A stretch of 64,000 nucleotides of DNA, from the NCBI GenBank assembly GCA_001179505.1, contig CDMY01000869.1, positions 156,391 to 220,390 of the forward strand, read 5' to 3'. Source of the DNA: Vitrella brassicaformis. Taxonomy: Eukaryota > Sar > Vitrellaceae. The notes beneath the pieces are model-generated. The model searched no databases. It was not told where the DNA came from and saw nothing but the letters and a program-made list of their open reading frames with translations. Positions 50,958 through 61,900 of this stretch are shown one piece after another (position 1 is the first letter of the stretch; every line of letters begins with the position of its first letter). A program made the translations under genes and the position numbers.

Positions 50958-51796
50958 TACACTCGCTCACGCACTACGTGCTGTTTCCAATGCTGCCCGG
51001 CTGCCTCCTTTTTCTTTTCTTGGCTGGCTGCTTAGTGACGAGCCTCACGTGTATCTGTATTGTGTGTCTCTGCAGCATTGCAGGGCCCTTTTTCGTTTCC
51101 GTTGCCTCTCTACAGGGAGGGACAGGGCGGCGTGTACACTGAGTGTGGGTGGGTGTGGGTGTGGGTGTATGCCCGGCCGGCCTGTCTGCCTGCCTGCCTG
51201 CCTGCCTGTTGTGTCTGTGTGTGTGTATCTGTATCTGTATCTAGCTATGTATTTGTCGTTCATGTCGCTCCCAGATGCATACATAACGCAGTTATATATC
51301 TCACTTTTCCTCAGCGGGGGCTGTAGGAACATATGTACGTACATGCCTTTGTCCATCGAATGAATGTCGATGTGATGTCTTTTTCTCTTTTCTCTTTTCT
51401 CTTTTCGTGGTGGCGAGGACGGACGCGTGGCCATTCAACCCATGTTTCGTGTACGACACATACATACATACATACATACGTACATACGTACATTCGTACA
51501 TCCTGCACTTGCTCATACCGTGCAGTGAGGGGCTGCGATGGCTCCGAGGGAGGGAGGGACGGAGGGAGGGAGGGACGCAGGAAGGAAGATGGGAAGCGGA
51601 CACCACGCCTAACACCGATTTGACCCCTATGTGTCGATAGTGGCCGGATGTTGCATGCGAATGTGTGTGTGTGGATATTTGATAAGTTACGACCGGTTTT
51701 TTCATGGACGCCTCCTTGCCTTTGCTTTGCTTGCTTGCACCGCGCGTGAACTTTTACATCGCACAAGTAAAGGTCCTGACTCTGAATCATGGCATC
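50958..51796. other. Spacer between fatty-acid hydroxylase gene and C2-protein gene, repeat-rich
   Basis: No gene is visible. It holds CCTG repeats near 51190-51209, a TGTATC run near 51225-51243, (TTTTCTC)n near 51378-51405, (TACA)n at 51459-51500 and (GGGA)n near 51548-51590. The last ~150 bp are repeat-free and probably contain the promoter of the next gene. Confidence 0.6.
51459..51500. repeat. (TACA)n tandem tetranucleotide repeat
   Basis: About ten TACA/TACG units in the spacer upstream of the C2-protein gene. Confidence 0.85.
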
Positions 51797-54492
51797 ATGG
51801 CGTCATTCTCACCGCCAGTACCCCGCCCAACAGCTCCCATGCCTTCGCGCAACACAAGGCACAACACGACGATGTCAAGTGACTTCGCATCAGGTATGTA
51901 TGCAACGATGAATGCATGGCAACAATCATCTGAATGATGATTTGTGGCCATCCATCACAGCCCCTCTCGTTCCAATGCCTTCACGCCCACCCCGCGCGAT
52001 ATCATCCCAACGAACGCGCCTCTCTGCTGGCCGTCTGTCGGAGACCAGCAGAGGGGGTCGGCGAGCGCTGTCGTTGGGCCGGCCAATGAGAGATCAGCCC
52101 AGGGGGATGGCGATGCATCGAGGGCCCTTGGCTCAGCCTGCTGCCGTGGGTGAGGGGAGGGTGAATTTGGTAGAGCAGCCGTCCAGTGGCTCGTCTGCGT
52201 ACTACCACTTCCTGTGGCAGCAGGAGGCCAGGCTGAGGCAGCGACTGGTAAGTATGAAGGAACGAACACATTGCACTGTGTCACCCATCCTGTGTTCATC
52301 CTGCCCGCAGGAGAGTGAGCTTGAGGGGCTGAAGGTTGAGTATGAGCTGATTAGCGCTGGTTTGGCTGCGAGGCAGCGGAGCCTGACCAAGCTTGCGGCG
52401 CAGGTGGACCAGCTCAGCAGACAGCACCACCCCCACCTGCCCAAGCAAATGAAGGTCGGCAGCATGACAAGGCACTGGGGCTTCGTTCTCTTTATTCTCC
52501 CATTGCCGGGTGCTTGTGTTTGTGTCAGCATTTGAAGCGTGACCTGGACCTTCTTGTGGCCACCTTAGCAAGCATCCTCTCCACCCTCACAGGTAGTAGC
52601 CTGGCACCCTGGATCCATTCTCATGCTTCAGTGTCGCCCTGGCTCTTATCTTTCTTCGTTCAGATGGGGGTGTTGCGCTCTCACCGTCGTGCATATCGCA
52701 GATAGCGGCCCTCATGCACCCGCTGCTGCCATACGACGAGCGATTGAGGACCAGCTTCCAGCAACTCATGACGCGCCCTTGCAAGGCAGAAGACACCACA
52801 CGTGCACCCAGGTGTGCTCCGCCAATCCGACCAATAAGCCCCACATCTCGCAGGAGACGTGTGTGTGTGTGCGTGTGTGTGTGCTTGCTGTTGCATCCGT
52901 CTGCCTTCAGCCGTGAGAATCAGCTTACGTCCAGCTGTCGCCGCGAAGTGGCCGCCCTGCCTCCCTCCAGGAGTGCCTCGCCCACTCTGCCAGCCGCCAA
53001 GAAGCCCTCAATGGAGCTGCCCGAGGACGAGCCCCCTCAGGAGCAAGACTCTCATTCAGCCCAACCACCAGCAGCAGCAGCATCGGACAAGAGGCCGTCG
53101 GAGCCTTTGGACGCTGCGCATGCGACCCGAGTTGGGGGCAGGATCGTCCACAGAGGCGTGAGTCGACATCCGGCCACAACCACGCCGCCATCTGAAGGAC
53201 CGACACGCAGGGCATCCCTCGCCGATCAGGCAGGAAGGCCGCGGCTGGATGTGCGAGTGAGGGCGGCGACGCTGACCAGCGACGAGGGGCGGCCTGCGGC
53301 TGTGGAGTCGGTGTGGGTGGAGTTAGGGATGGGATCCAACCATCGCAAGACACCTGCAGCGATCCCAGTTCTCGCATCCGCAGAGCCGGGCTGCACATCG
53401 CTGCGAGCTGACTGGCCCTCTAGCACCCCTCCCCTCACTTTCGACTATGGCCAAGAGCAGAACATCACGGTCGCCCTGTGGGTGCTGGGCCGCTGGCAGG
53501 TCGGCCCGGCGCTGTGTGTGCCCTCACCACACGTGCTCTCCATCCGCCTTGTCCGTGGGTCTAACATACCTCGGAGTGAGTTGTTTGGCCCGAGTGAGAG
53601 TTTGGTGGAGGCATACTGGGCGCCTGAGGGATGGGCGCCGCAGCATCGAAGGCCCCTGCCGAGCCCTGCGTCGTCTGATTCTGGTGAGGTGGCGGCCTGC
53701 GTATGTGCCCCATTCTGGTTTGTGAGTTCTCTCATGTGTGTGGTGCAGTGTCAGTGAGTGCGGCAAAGGGCGGGGTGGACCCTGTGTGGGAGGAGTGGGA
53801 GGGGTGGCTCTTGCTGCCCCTGGCGGACATGCAGCCATCACAGGTAGCTAGCTGGGCGAGGGAAGACACAATAACCTGTCGAACATTCAAATGTGTTTGT
53901 TTGGTGTGTGACGTTGCAGGACGCAGTTGTGCTGTTTCGCGTGTTGGCAAAGAAAGATGGCAGTCTGCTCGCTGAGACATCGATGCAGGTTGGAGGCCCG
54001 TTGCTCCTGAACACATGCGTCCAAACACCCCTTTCTCTTTGCCTCCACGCAGGCTTTGGCCCTGATCGAAGCGTCTGAGTCCAAACCCATCACTGCCCCT
54101 CTGCACCTGAGAGGCCGGGCCATTCCTGACGCGAGCATCGACCTCGCCGCAGAGGCCCTGCCGACATGTCAGGCCAAAAGGCAAACGCCACCAGAAAGTG
54201 AGCTGACCTGCAAGTGCAAATAAAGACACCAACACCATGACGCATGATATGATGTGTCTCTGTGTTATTAGTTGTCGCCCGGGGAGAGGTGCCGCTGATA
54301 AACCAGGAGGAGACAGCACGGTCGGAAGAGAGTGTCGTCCAGTATACTGAGGGGCCCGTAGAGGCTCGGTTAGCAGGTGCTGATGGGTGTGGGCATGCGT
54401 ATGTCGCGAGGGTTGGCCTTGACGTTCGATGGCCGCCCATCGGGGCCCCAGCGCAGTCCCGGTCGACCACATGGCAAGATGACCACGAGTGA
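51797..54492 (+). CDS. Coiled-coil protein with a C-terminal C2-like domain
   Basis: Exons are 51797-51893, 51961-52247, 52311-52454, 52529-52592, 52664-52811, 52911-53683, 53749-53843, 53920-53988, 54053-54197 and 54272-54492, all in phase, 680 residues. The N-terminal ~90 residues are basic and Ser/Pro-rich. A short coiled coil covers roughly residues 115-195 (HFLWQQEARLRQRL, then ESELEGLKVEYELISAGL). A Ser/Pro linker follows. A C2-like beta-sandwich starts at HVLSIRLVRGSNIPRSELFG and continues through VDPVWEEWEGWLLLPL and DAVVLFRVLAKKDGSLLAE, the order expected of a C2 domain (first strand with SDPY-like segment, then NP.W-like motif). The calcium-binding aspartates look incomplete, so calcium binding is doubtful. 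RPGRIP1- or C2CD-type ciliary proteins share this layout, but I cannot assign one. Confidence 0.72.
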
Positions 54493-54633
54493 GTGTGAGT
54501 AGCTAGCTGTGCCGGGGACAGGTTGATGTACCCGTGCAATCGATATGTACAGACACATCCATCATCCGTCCATGTGTGTTCTTGTGAATCAATCCCCTCA
54601 TGCAATATCCAATGCCCCTCATCTTGATTGACA

Positions 54634-56250
54634 CTAGGCAGTCCATGTGATCTGTCTCCTGGTCTTCTCTGCCAGCTGCTGCACAGACGGATTCACATGG
54701 TCTTCCAGCGCCCTAACCGATGAGACACAATCTTGGAGCATCCGACGCGCCTGCAGCACGCCACCCACACAGAGAGACAACAAGAAGAAAAAAGAGCCAT
54801 CTGTTCTTTGGCTGCTGTCCTGTGGCTGTCTCTCTTGGGGCTTACGAGAGGGTCTTCAGCAACGAGCGACAGTGTGTGCAGCACATTGAGGAGCAGCAGG
54901 TGCGAGTCCTCGGTGATGAGGGCCTGCTTGAGCAGCACCAGCCCTGTCCCGCTGCCCTTCTCGCCCGCCTCCTCGTCCACAACCTTACCAAACGACGTCA
55001 CCAACATGTCACGCACCTGCACACACACATTCGTATCTCTACCAGCATGTGTCTCTCCGTCTGCATACCTGACCTGATATTTGCCTTGTCTTCTGAGGCA
55101 GAGGCTGCCGAGCAGCCGCCATGAGTCAGCCCGCACTTGCCAGGACCACAGGGGACAGTCCCGTGACGGCACACTCTCCTGCAGACAGACAGATATTCCA
55201 TCCACCACAGCGGGGTCAGAGGGAGAGGGAAAGGAAATCGGTGGGCGCCTTTGCTTACGTCTGATGGAGGGGCTTCATCAACCCGTTGTTGGGTGAGGAT
55301 CTGCAGCAGGCTCGCAATGCAGTCAGCTGCAAGCAACCTGCGGGAGAAATGGAGACACAGCCAAATGCATTCCCAACAATCCAACACGTGTGTCTCTGCC
55401 CACACACACACCGGTCTTTGTTGATATCGAGAATGGTCATGGCAAAGAGCAGGTCCAGCACGGCCAACGTCTTGTCCTCAATCAGCCCCTCAATCTCATG
55501 CCCATTCTCATTCCTCAACGCGATCAACGGGTTCAGCAGACCCATCACGCTTTCCCCCGGGTGCCCCAGCGTCTCCCTCTGCCCAGCGGAACACCGCTTC
55601 ACACACGCAGCAAGAGTCGCAATGAGCAGGCAGTCCACTCGGTTCTGCTGCACCAGCTCTGGAGACGGACAGGAAGAGGCCGCCCCCTGCCCCGGCTTAA
55701 GTGCGCTGTCGCCACATGTGTATGCGAAGAGGGTGTCGACGTACTTGCAGGCCGTCAGCTGCGCGGCCCCTGGAGGCGTCTTGGACAGGTTGTGCAGCGT
55801 CAAGCTGAGGGCCTGCTTCAGCCTTAGCGAGGTCTCCTTCTGCAGCAGGTTGGTGAGTACCTCCAACAGCTCGGGGCACTCCTCCGCCAGGATCTTGTCA
55901 CGGCCAAATGCGTCGTTGGTCACCCAGCGAAGGCATTCGAGCGTCAATGTCCGGATCTCCAGATCGTCGCTCCTCAGCAACCTGTTGAACAGCCCCAGGA
56001 TGCCCGCCTTGTGCGCCTCCACGACCTCTTCGCCGATCTTCAGCGCCTCCCTCAGCTGGCGCAAGCACTTCGTGGTCAGAACGAGATCACCGCTCTGCGC
56101 TGTGAGTTTCTTGTACAGCTCGTCGGCCTGCCAGTTGCCGTAGGCGATAGTCAGCGTCGATTGCGGGAAGGGCTTGGGGTTGGCGGCCACATAGCCGAAA
56201 CGGCTCCATGGCGGGATGTTGGGACGTGTCTGGAACATAAAATCCTCCAT
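54634..56250 (-). CDS. RSPH14: Radial spoke head 14-like armadillo-repeat protein
   Basis: RSPH14 (RTDR1) is an armadillo protein of the axonemal radial spoke. Exons are 56250-55412, 55337-55259, 55178-55074, 55016-54846 and 54750-54634, in phase, 436 residues (vertebrate ~350). The N-terminus STLTIAYGNWQADELYKKL and CLRQLREALKIGEEVVEAHK resembles the RSPH14 start, where an AYG motif precedes the first repeat. Repeats follow: AGILGLFNRLLRSDD, LECLRWVTNDAFGRDKIL, LKQALSLTLHNLSKTPPGA, then SVMGLLNPLIALRNE and VLDLLFAMTILDINKDR. The start is the ATG at 56250; the codon opening the frame further upstream is GTG. It lies head to head with the ZC2HC1-like gene (119 bp between starts). Armadillo folds are shared by many proteins, so the family call is strong but not absolute. 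Confidence 0.82.
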
Positions 56251-56369
56251 GATGATTGTTAGATGGAGTGGTTTGGGAGGGAAAGTCACTTCAGACTGGG
56301 AGACTGCATGCGAGCTCGAGACCCCCAGGAGCCCCCCGTCTCTGACAAACCTGAAGCTCTGGGGCCATC

Positions 56370-58457
56370 ATGGCGCACAACCGTGCAGTCATTTGTGAGA
56401 TGTGCGGAGGGAAGGTAAAGAAACAGCACCAAACACGGACTCGGTCTCTCGCAATTCCACCCTGTTAGTCTCCCTCTGCTGTCTTGTTGTGTGCGTTCCA
56501 GTTCTTCCCCAAGAGCTTGCCTTTCCACCAGAAGAGCTGCGCCAAGAAGTCTGCCCTCGTGGAGCTGCCCTGTCCACACTGCGACCTCCCTGTCCCCAAG
56601 TAGGCGAGCAACAGCTTGATCCAGTGTGTGTGCGCCCTCTCGTCGCATCGAACTGCATCTGACTCCTTCTCTGCCTGCCTGCCTGCCTGCCTGCCCATGT
56701 GCGTCAGGTCGGAGCTGAACGCCCACATTGCCAAATGCCCCAAAGCGCCCAAGATGCCCAAGCCGAAGGGCGGGGCCAAGGGTGCCGGACGTGGTGCGGA
56801 GCCCCAGCTGGAGGAGATCGGACTGGCACCCAATGCCGACGGGCTGATTCCCTGCCAAGTCTGCGGCCGCACCTTCCTGCCCGACCGGATTGCAAAGCAC
56901 CAGGGGATCTGCCGGAAAGTCGGAGCCAAGAAACGCAAGTGAGCTGTTTGTTTGTTTGTGGGCCGTGTCTCCCTCTCCTCTCCTTTGCGCCATCGTCATT
57001 TTTGCCATCCATTGTGTCCGTCTGCCCTGCAGGAAGTTTGACGACTTCAAGCAGCGCAAGGTCGACGGTATGATGCACAGGGTCAACCCGGCGAAGGAGC
57101 CACACGACTCGGGGGTCTCATCAAAATGGCGAGAGGAAAGTGAACAGTTCCGCGCGGCGATGAAGGCGGCACGGGAAGCCGCTGCGGGTCTACCACCGTC
57201 CAGCCCGCCACCTCAGCCTCAGCGTGCGAATCCTCGAGCGGGAGGGCGGCCGATGGGTGTGACCGGCAGAGGCATGGCGGAGCCACGCAAAGCAGCAGCA
57301 CCGAAGCCCTCACCGGCACCCCCACCGAACGTCCGTGCTGTGACGCCTCCTCCCGCATCACGCGCAAACGCGCAGCGGAGCCCGGCAGTGGAGCGGGGCC
57401 GCACTCCGCCGCCATCGACGGGGCGTCAGTCGCAGCCCATCCGTGCGAACAAGCAAGACCCCAGCCTCTCACTGGGACCACCTGCAGGCAAGCAGCCCAT
57501 AAGCAAATCGACACCGACCACTCCCCCAGCAGCAGCCAGACGCACACGCACGCCGCCACGGACGCCGCCGCCCATTCAGCGAGGGCCCCCCAGATTTGGC
57601 GGCGGGCCTAGCCCGGGGCGAGGTGTGGGTCCGGAGATGATGGGCACTGGGGGGCGGGTGGGGTTTGGTGGCGGCGGTGGGGGGTTCGACACAGGCTGTC
57701 ATACCAGCCTGGACAATCCTCTTGCTACGGTATACACGTGTAGCGTGTCAAGAAAGACGCTCGAGGCGTGTTGTCTCTCACTTTTCGTCATGTCTCTCTG
57801 CAGCATCCCCTGCAGGTCGTTCCTCACAAAGAGCTCGGCCCTGTCCCGCAGATGGAGCGAATCGTCATGGGCAGTGGGCGTGCGGGGCCGCCGAGCGGTG
57901 GCGGTGGCTTGCTGACGACCAACGAGACATCATGTGACAATCCCATGTTCCTGGGCTACACTGGCTACCCCGACAAATCGTCAGGGAGAGGGGGAGGGGG
58001 AGGGGGAGGGGCCGGGGGCGGGCTGCCTAACTTTGGCTACGCTCGTGGTGGCGGTCGTGTGGGCCCGCCGGAGGGAGGCTTTGACACGGGCAACCAGGTA
58101 GGTGTGCATCACTGAACACATGTCTCCGGCTGTCTCTCTGTCTGTCACATGTCTCCAGACATCGATGGACAACCCGCTGATGACCAATATGTACCAGGCA
58201 GCGGCACACCCGACTGTCTCGGCGGTCAATCGGAGAGGGCAGGGGGGCGGGGGTGGCATGGGAGGCGGGGGCGGGTTTGGGGGAGGTGGCTTGGACACCG
58301 GCAACCAGGTCAGCACTTGCACTACAGCACAGTGACCGAATGAATGCGTTGGGGTGTGTGTGTGTGTCTCCAGACGTCGATGGACAACCCCCTGATGACC
58401 AACATGTATCAGGCGGCGCCACACCCGCCGCCATCGGCAGCCAACAGAAGAAAGTGA
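56370..58457 (+). CDS. ZC2HC1-like zinc finger (C2HC) protein with C-terminal exon repeats
   Basis: ZC2HC1 (FAM164) proteins carry paired C2HC fingers; their function is poorly known. Exons are 56370-56414, 56502-56599, 56708-56938, 57033-57729, 57804-58097, 58159-58308 and 58374-58457, in phase, 532 residues. Fingers: CEMCGGKFFPKSLPFHQKSC, then PCPHCDLPVPK..ELNAHIAKC, then PCQVCGRTFLPDRIAKHQGI followed by C. The diagnostic KKFDDFKQRK block comes directly after (57033 on). A long Pro/Arg-rich disordered region follows. The C-terminus repeats a unit (TSMDNPLMTNMYQAA plus HP and a SA.NRR end) at the start of exons 6 and 7, with a diverged relative (TSLDNPL) at the end of exon 4. Between them lie Gly-rich spacers ending in DTGNQ or DTGC. 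Confidence 0.9.
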
Positions 58458-58904
58458 TGGCGTCCATTAAGAGATGCAATTTTTTTGACATGGGAGGGAC
58501 TTCTCTTCAGCTTTTCACTGTATTGATTGTATTGCACTGTACGTATTGATGATGCCGAGGGATAACAACAACGATGTGCGCAGATGAGAAATCCATTCAG
58601 GGAAGGGACGTTTGCAAGTGAAGTGGGATGGATGGATGGGGATGGATGGATGGATGGGCCGTTGTTCTTGTGTGACGGATACAGACAGAGAGATCCGGGG
58701 ACTAAATATGGCATTGAGGAACACCATCGACTGCCGGTCTGGCTGTCTGGCCATCCATCCATCCATCCATCCATCGATGCGTGTCGAAAATTGACACTAT
58801 CATGCCAGCCAGGCCAGGCCAGCAGCAACACGAAAACACGAAAACACGAAAACACGAAAACACGAAAACTGACTGACCCACAGCACCACCAACAGCACCC
58901 ACAC
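58458..58904. other. Convergent spacer between ZC2HC1-like gene and the mannosidase/acetylesterase gene
   Basis: No gene is visible. It contains (GGAT)n near 58627-58656, (CATC)n near 58751-58775 and a five-unit octamer repeat at 58828-58867. Confidence 0.7.
58828..58867. repeat. (ACACGAAA)x5 tandem octamer
   Basis: Five perfect ACACGAAA units lie about 40-80 bp beyond the stop codon of the minus-strand fusion gene, in its presumed 3' flank. Confidence 0.95.
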
Positions 58905-61900
58905 TCACGTCCTCCTCGCCCTTTGCCGGCTGTGATTGCGCGGCGACAGGTCCATCACAAACGGGGTGACCACCATCTTCCCACTACTGTACAGCGCACA
59001 CTGAGGGTACCCGTACCACAACATCCTCACACCCAACACAGTGCCACCTTCCCCACCCCCACCCTCGCCCTCGCCCAGCCCCAGCCCCAGCCCGTCGAGA
59101 TGCAGCTCCACCCGCCCTGCCTGGCCCTCACTATCAACAATCGTCTTGGCCAGCGGCACCCCAACCCACTCCCTCTCCCTCTCCTTTTTACCCCCTTCCG
59201 CACTCCTCTCCACTTGCACGTCGAAGAGAGTGGTCGCATTCGCGTCGTCGCAGCAGGTGCGGCAGCCCCGCGTGCCCGCCGTGTGGAGGCCGTCCCCGTG
59301 TGAGAAGGCCAGGACGATGCGGCCCCTGGCTGTTTTGGTGCCGGAGGGCACCAGGGAGGGCGGGATGGACGTGGCGGGGATGGGGATGCCGTAGACGTGT
59401 CCAGCGATCTGGGTGGCGAGCCGCTTGCCGATCTCGGCCTTGTGCCGGGGGTGGATCGGGTCAAGCGGCGAAGTGGGGTCCCCCAGATCAACCGCACTCA
59501 CCATGCCTAAACGATCCACACACACAGGGAGGGAGAGGTATGTGTAGCAGCAATGGGAGGCCCGGTGCGTGTGTGCTTACCAGTGTGTGGCAGTTGCAGG
59601 GCGCTTGTCTGCTGCCACCTCATTGTCTTGAAGTCAAGGGCGGAGGGCTCCTCGTACGCCGCGAGCTGGACAAACCAGAAGGGCAGCTCGGGGGACAGCC
59701 ACTGGTGCCGCACGTCAGCCACAAAGGCCGGGAAGCGACACGAGTACATTGACAAGTCGGAGGAGTCCGAGGTGTCCTGCTCGCCTTGGTACCAGATGAC
59801 GCCCTTGACGTCCACTTTCTTGAGGGGGTGGAGGAGGCCATTCCATACCTGCCGAGGTCCGAGACACCATGGGCAGTGGCTGTCCCGCCGAGAGGAGCAG
59901 CCGGGCAGCCGTGGGGGGCACGCGCTGGCATTGTTGGCGGTGAAGCCATCACTGAGGCATGCCTGATGGATGCCACGAGACATAGAGAGAGAAAGGCAGA
60001 TGGTTATAGGTGGGTGGTTCGCATAACATCCATCGGTGTGTGTGCTCACCTACCTGGTCAGGCCGGTCGTCACACGACGGCGTCCACCCTTGCCTCACCT
60101 TCCTCCATCCCTCACACACGCCCACCACCCCGCCCTTGGTCCTGTTGTAGGCCTCAATCGCCTCCCGGCACATCGGGTAGGCATCGAGCGCCTGCCACCA
60201 CATCGCCGCACCACTCCTCTCACTCTCACCCACTGGCCGATCATTGCCGCCATCCACACGCAGCGGCCGTACAGGCGAGCCGTCCACCCCGCCACACGAC
60301 AGGTCATTGATGGCTGCCGCCGACATGAAGCTCTCGATGCGCTGCCCGCCCCAGGCAGAGGTGACCAGCCCGATTGGGACGGTTGGCTCCTTCTCAGCTT
60401 GGTGGTTGAGCAGTGTGTCAAGATGTCGGCCAAAGGTATAGCAGACGGCGGAGTGGTATTTGAAGAAATGGTCGCGTGTGAGGTTGCTGTGGGTGGCTGA
60501 CTCGTTTGCCGCGAAGAAGGATTGCGGGCGTGACGGTGCCCAGGCGAATGAGGCGAGGGATGAGAGGTCTTCGCGAGGCGTGTCGGATGCGCTCAGGTTG
60601 ACAGTGAACATCCGGATGTGGGGGTACCTGACACACACATACAGAGGGGGAGATGGGCTAGAATGTGCCCACTGGCGTGTCTGTCTCTTTTCCCTCCCTC
60701 ACCTGTCAGCTGTTGTGATGTATTCCTGTCCTTCGAGGTCCCCATTGAGGGTCATCTGCATGTTGGACTGCCCCGAGCACAGCCACACGTCACCGAAGAC
60801 CACATCCTCCAGCAGCACGCCGCCCTCACTGGTGCTCACGCTGATCCTCCGCCCCTCAGCACTGGCCTCCACCCGCGGCAGCAGCAGCTCCCACGCCCCA
60901 GTGTCCTCGTCGGCCCTCACATAGTAGCTAGGCGAGAACTGCTGCGGATCGCTGCCTTTGCTGGTGGATGTCTTCTGTTCGATGCGTATGGTGACGGTGA
61001 CGCCCTTCTTGGCCCAGCCCCAGATGCGCGCCTGCTGTGGCGCGCGTGGGAGGACCATGTGTGAGGAGAAGATGCCATGCAGCTTGAGGTCGGGATCCTC
61101 CCTCGTGCAGTCGTGACAGAACTCCCACAGCCGCATGGGCACTGCATCGATGCTGCACACACACACACACACAGGGAGGCTCCGCGACCATAGAGGGGCG
61201 TGTGTGTTGTCCTGTGTTGTGTTGTGCTGTGCTTTGTGTGGAGCGTACGGTTCATCGAGTCTTCGTGTGTTGTGTGGCTGGTATGAGGCGAATGTGTCGT
61301 AGAGGTTGCGGGTGAGCAGAGTGGAGGTGAAGTTGCTGAGGGCGAAGGAGCAGTCCAGCCGACACTCAAACGTCACCTCACGACTCGCGCCAGGCAACAA
61401 ATGGAACCCTGCAAAAGGAAAGAAACCCAGGACTTGTGTGTGTGCGTGGGCATTACGAGCTCTTTCCTACCATTATCTGAGAACCTTCCAGCCATCGGCG
61501 ACTCCAGCCACACAAACATGGCCACCCCCCCTCCCTCTGCGGCCTTCACGCGCACCTTGGCCGCGGCCCCCTGCACGTCAATGCCCTCCACTGACACTTC
61601 CGCCCGACTCAGGTCAGCCAGCTTGTATGGACACATCACCAGATGGCCCTCGGCGTGGTGACTGCTGCTCTTGCTGCTGGTCTGGGTCTTGCTGTCGTTG
61701 AATGAGAGCTGCATGGTGAAGAAGCAGTCGTTGGGCGAGCAGAGGAGGTGCTGCCGGAGGTCCGTGTCGGTGGTGGCATCCAGGGTGCGGCGGCGTGGTG
61801 ATGGTGGGAGGCCTTTGAAGGCGCGGGAGATCTTGAACTGGTGGATGACGGCGGCCGACAGGGGGGCGAGGGACAACTCGCCGAGCTCCTCTCGCCACAA

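Noticed and set aside
56251-56289. An upstream extension of the RSPH14-like protein (starting near 56289)
   Set aside because: The frame is open but its first codon is GTG. The first ATG in frame is at 56250.
60699-61152. A separate sialate-O-acetylesterase gene starting at the in-frame Met in MRLWEF (near 61140)
   Set aside because: The mannosidase frame has no stop before this point, the exon begins directly at a splice acceptor, and the esterase part lacks its own signal peptide. A fusion explains the sequence with fewer assumptions, though transcripts could still overturn it.
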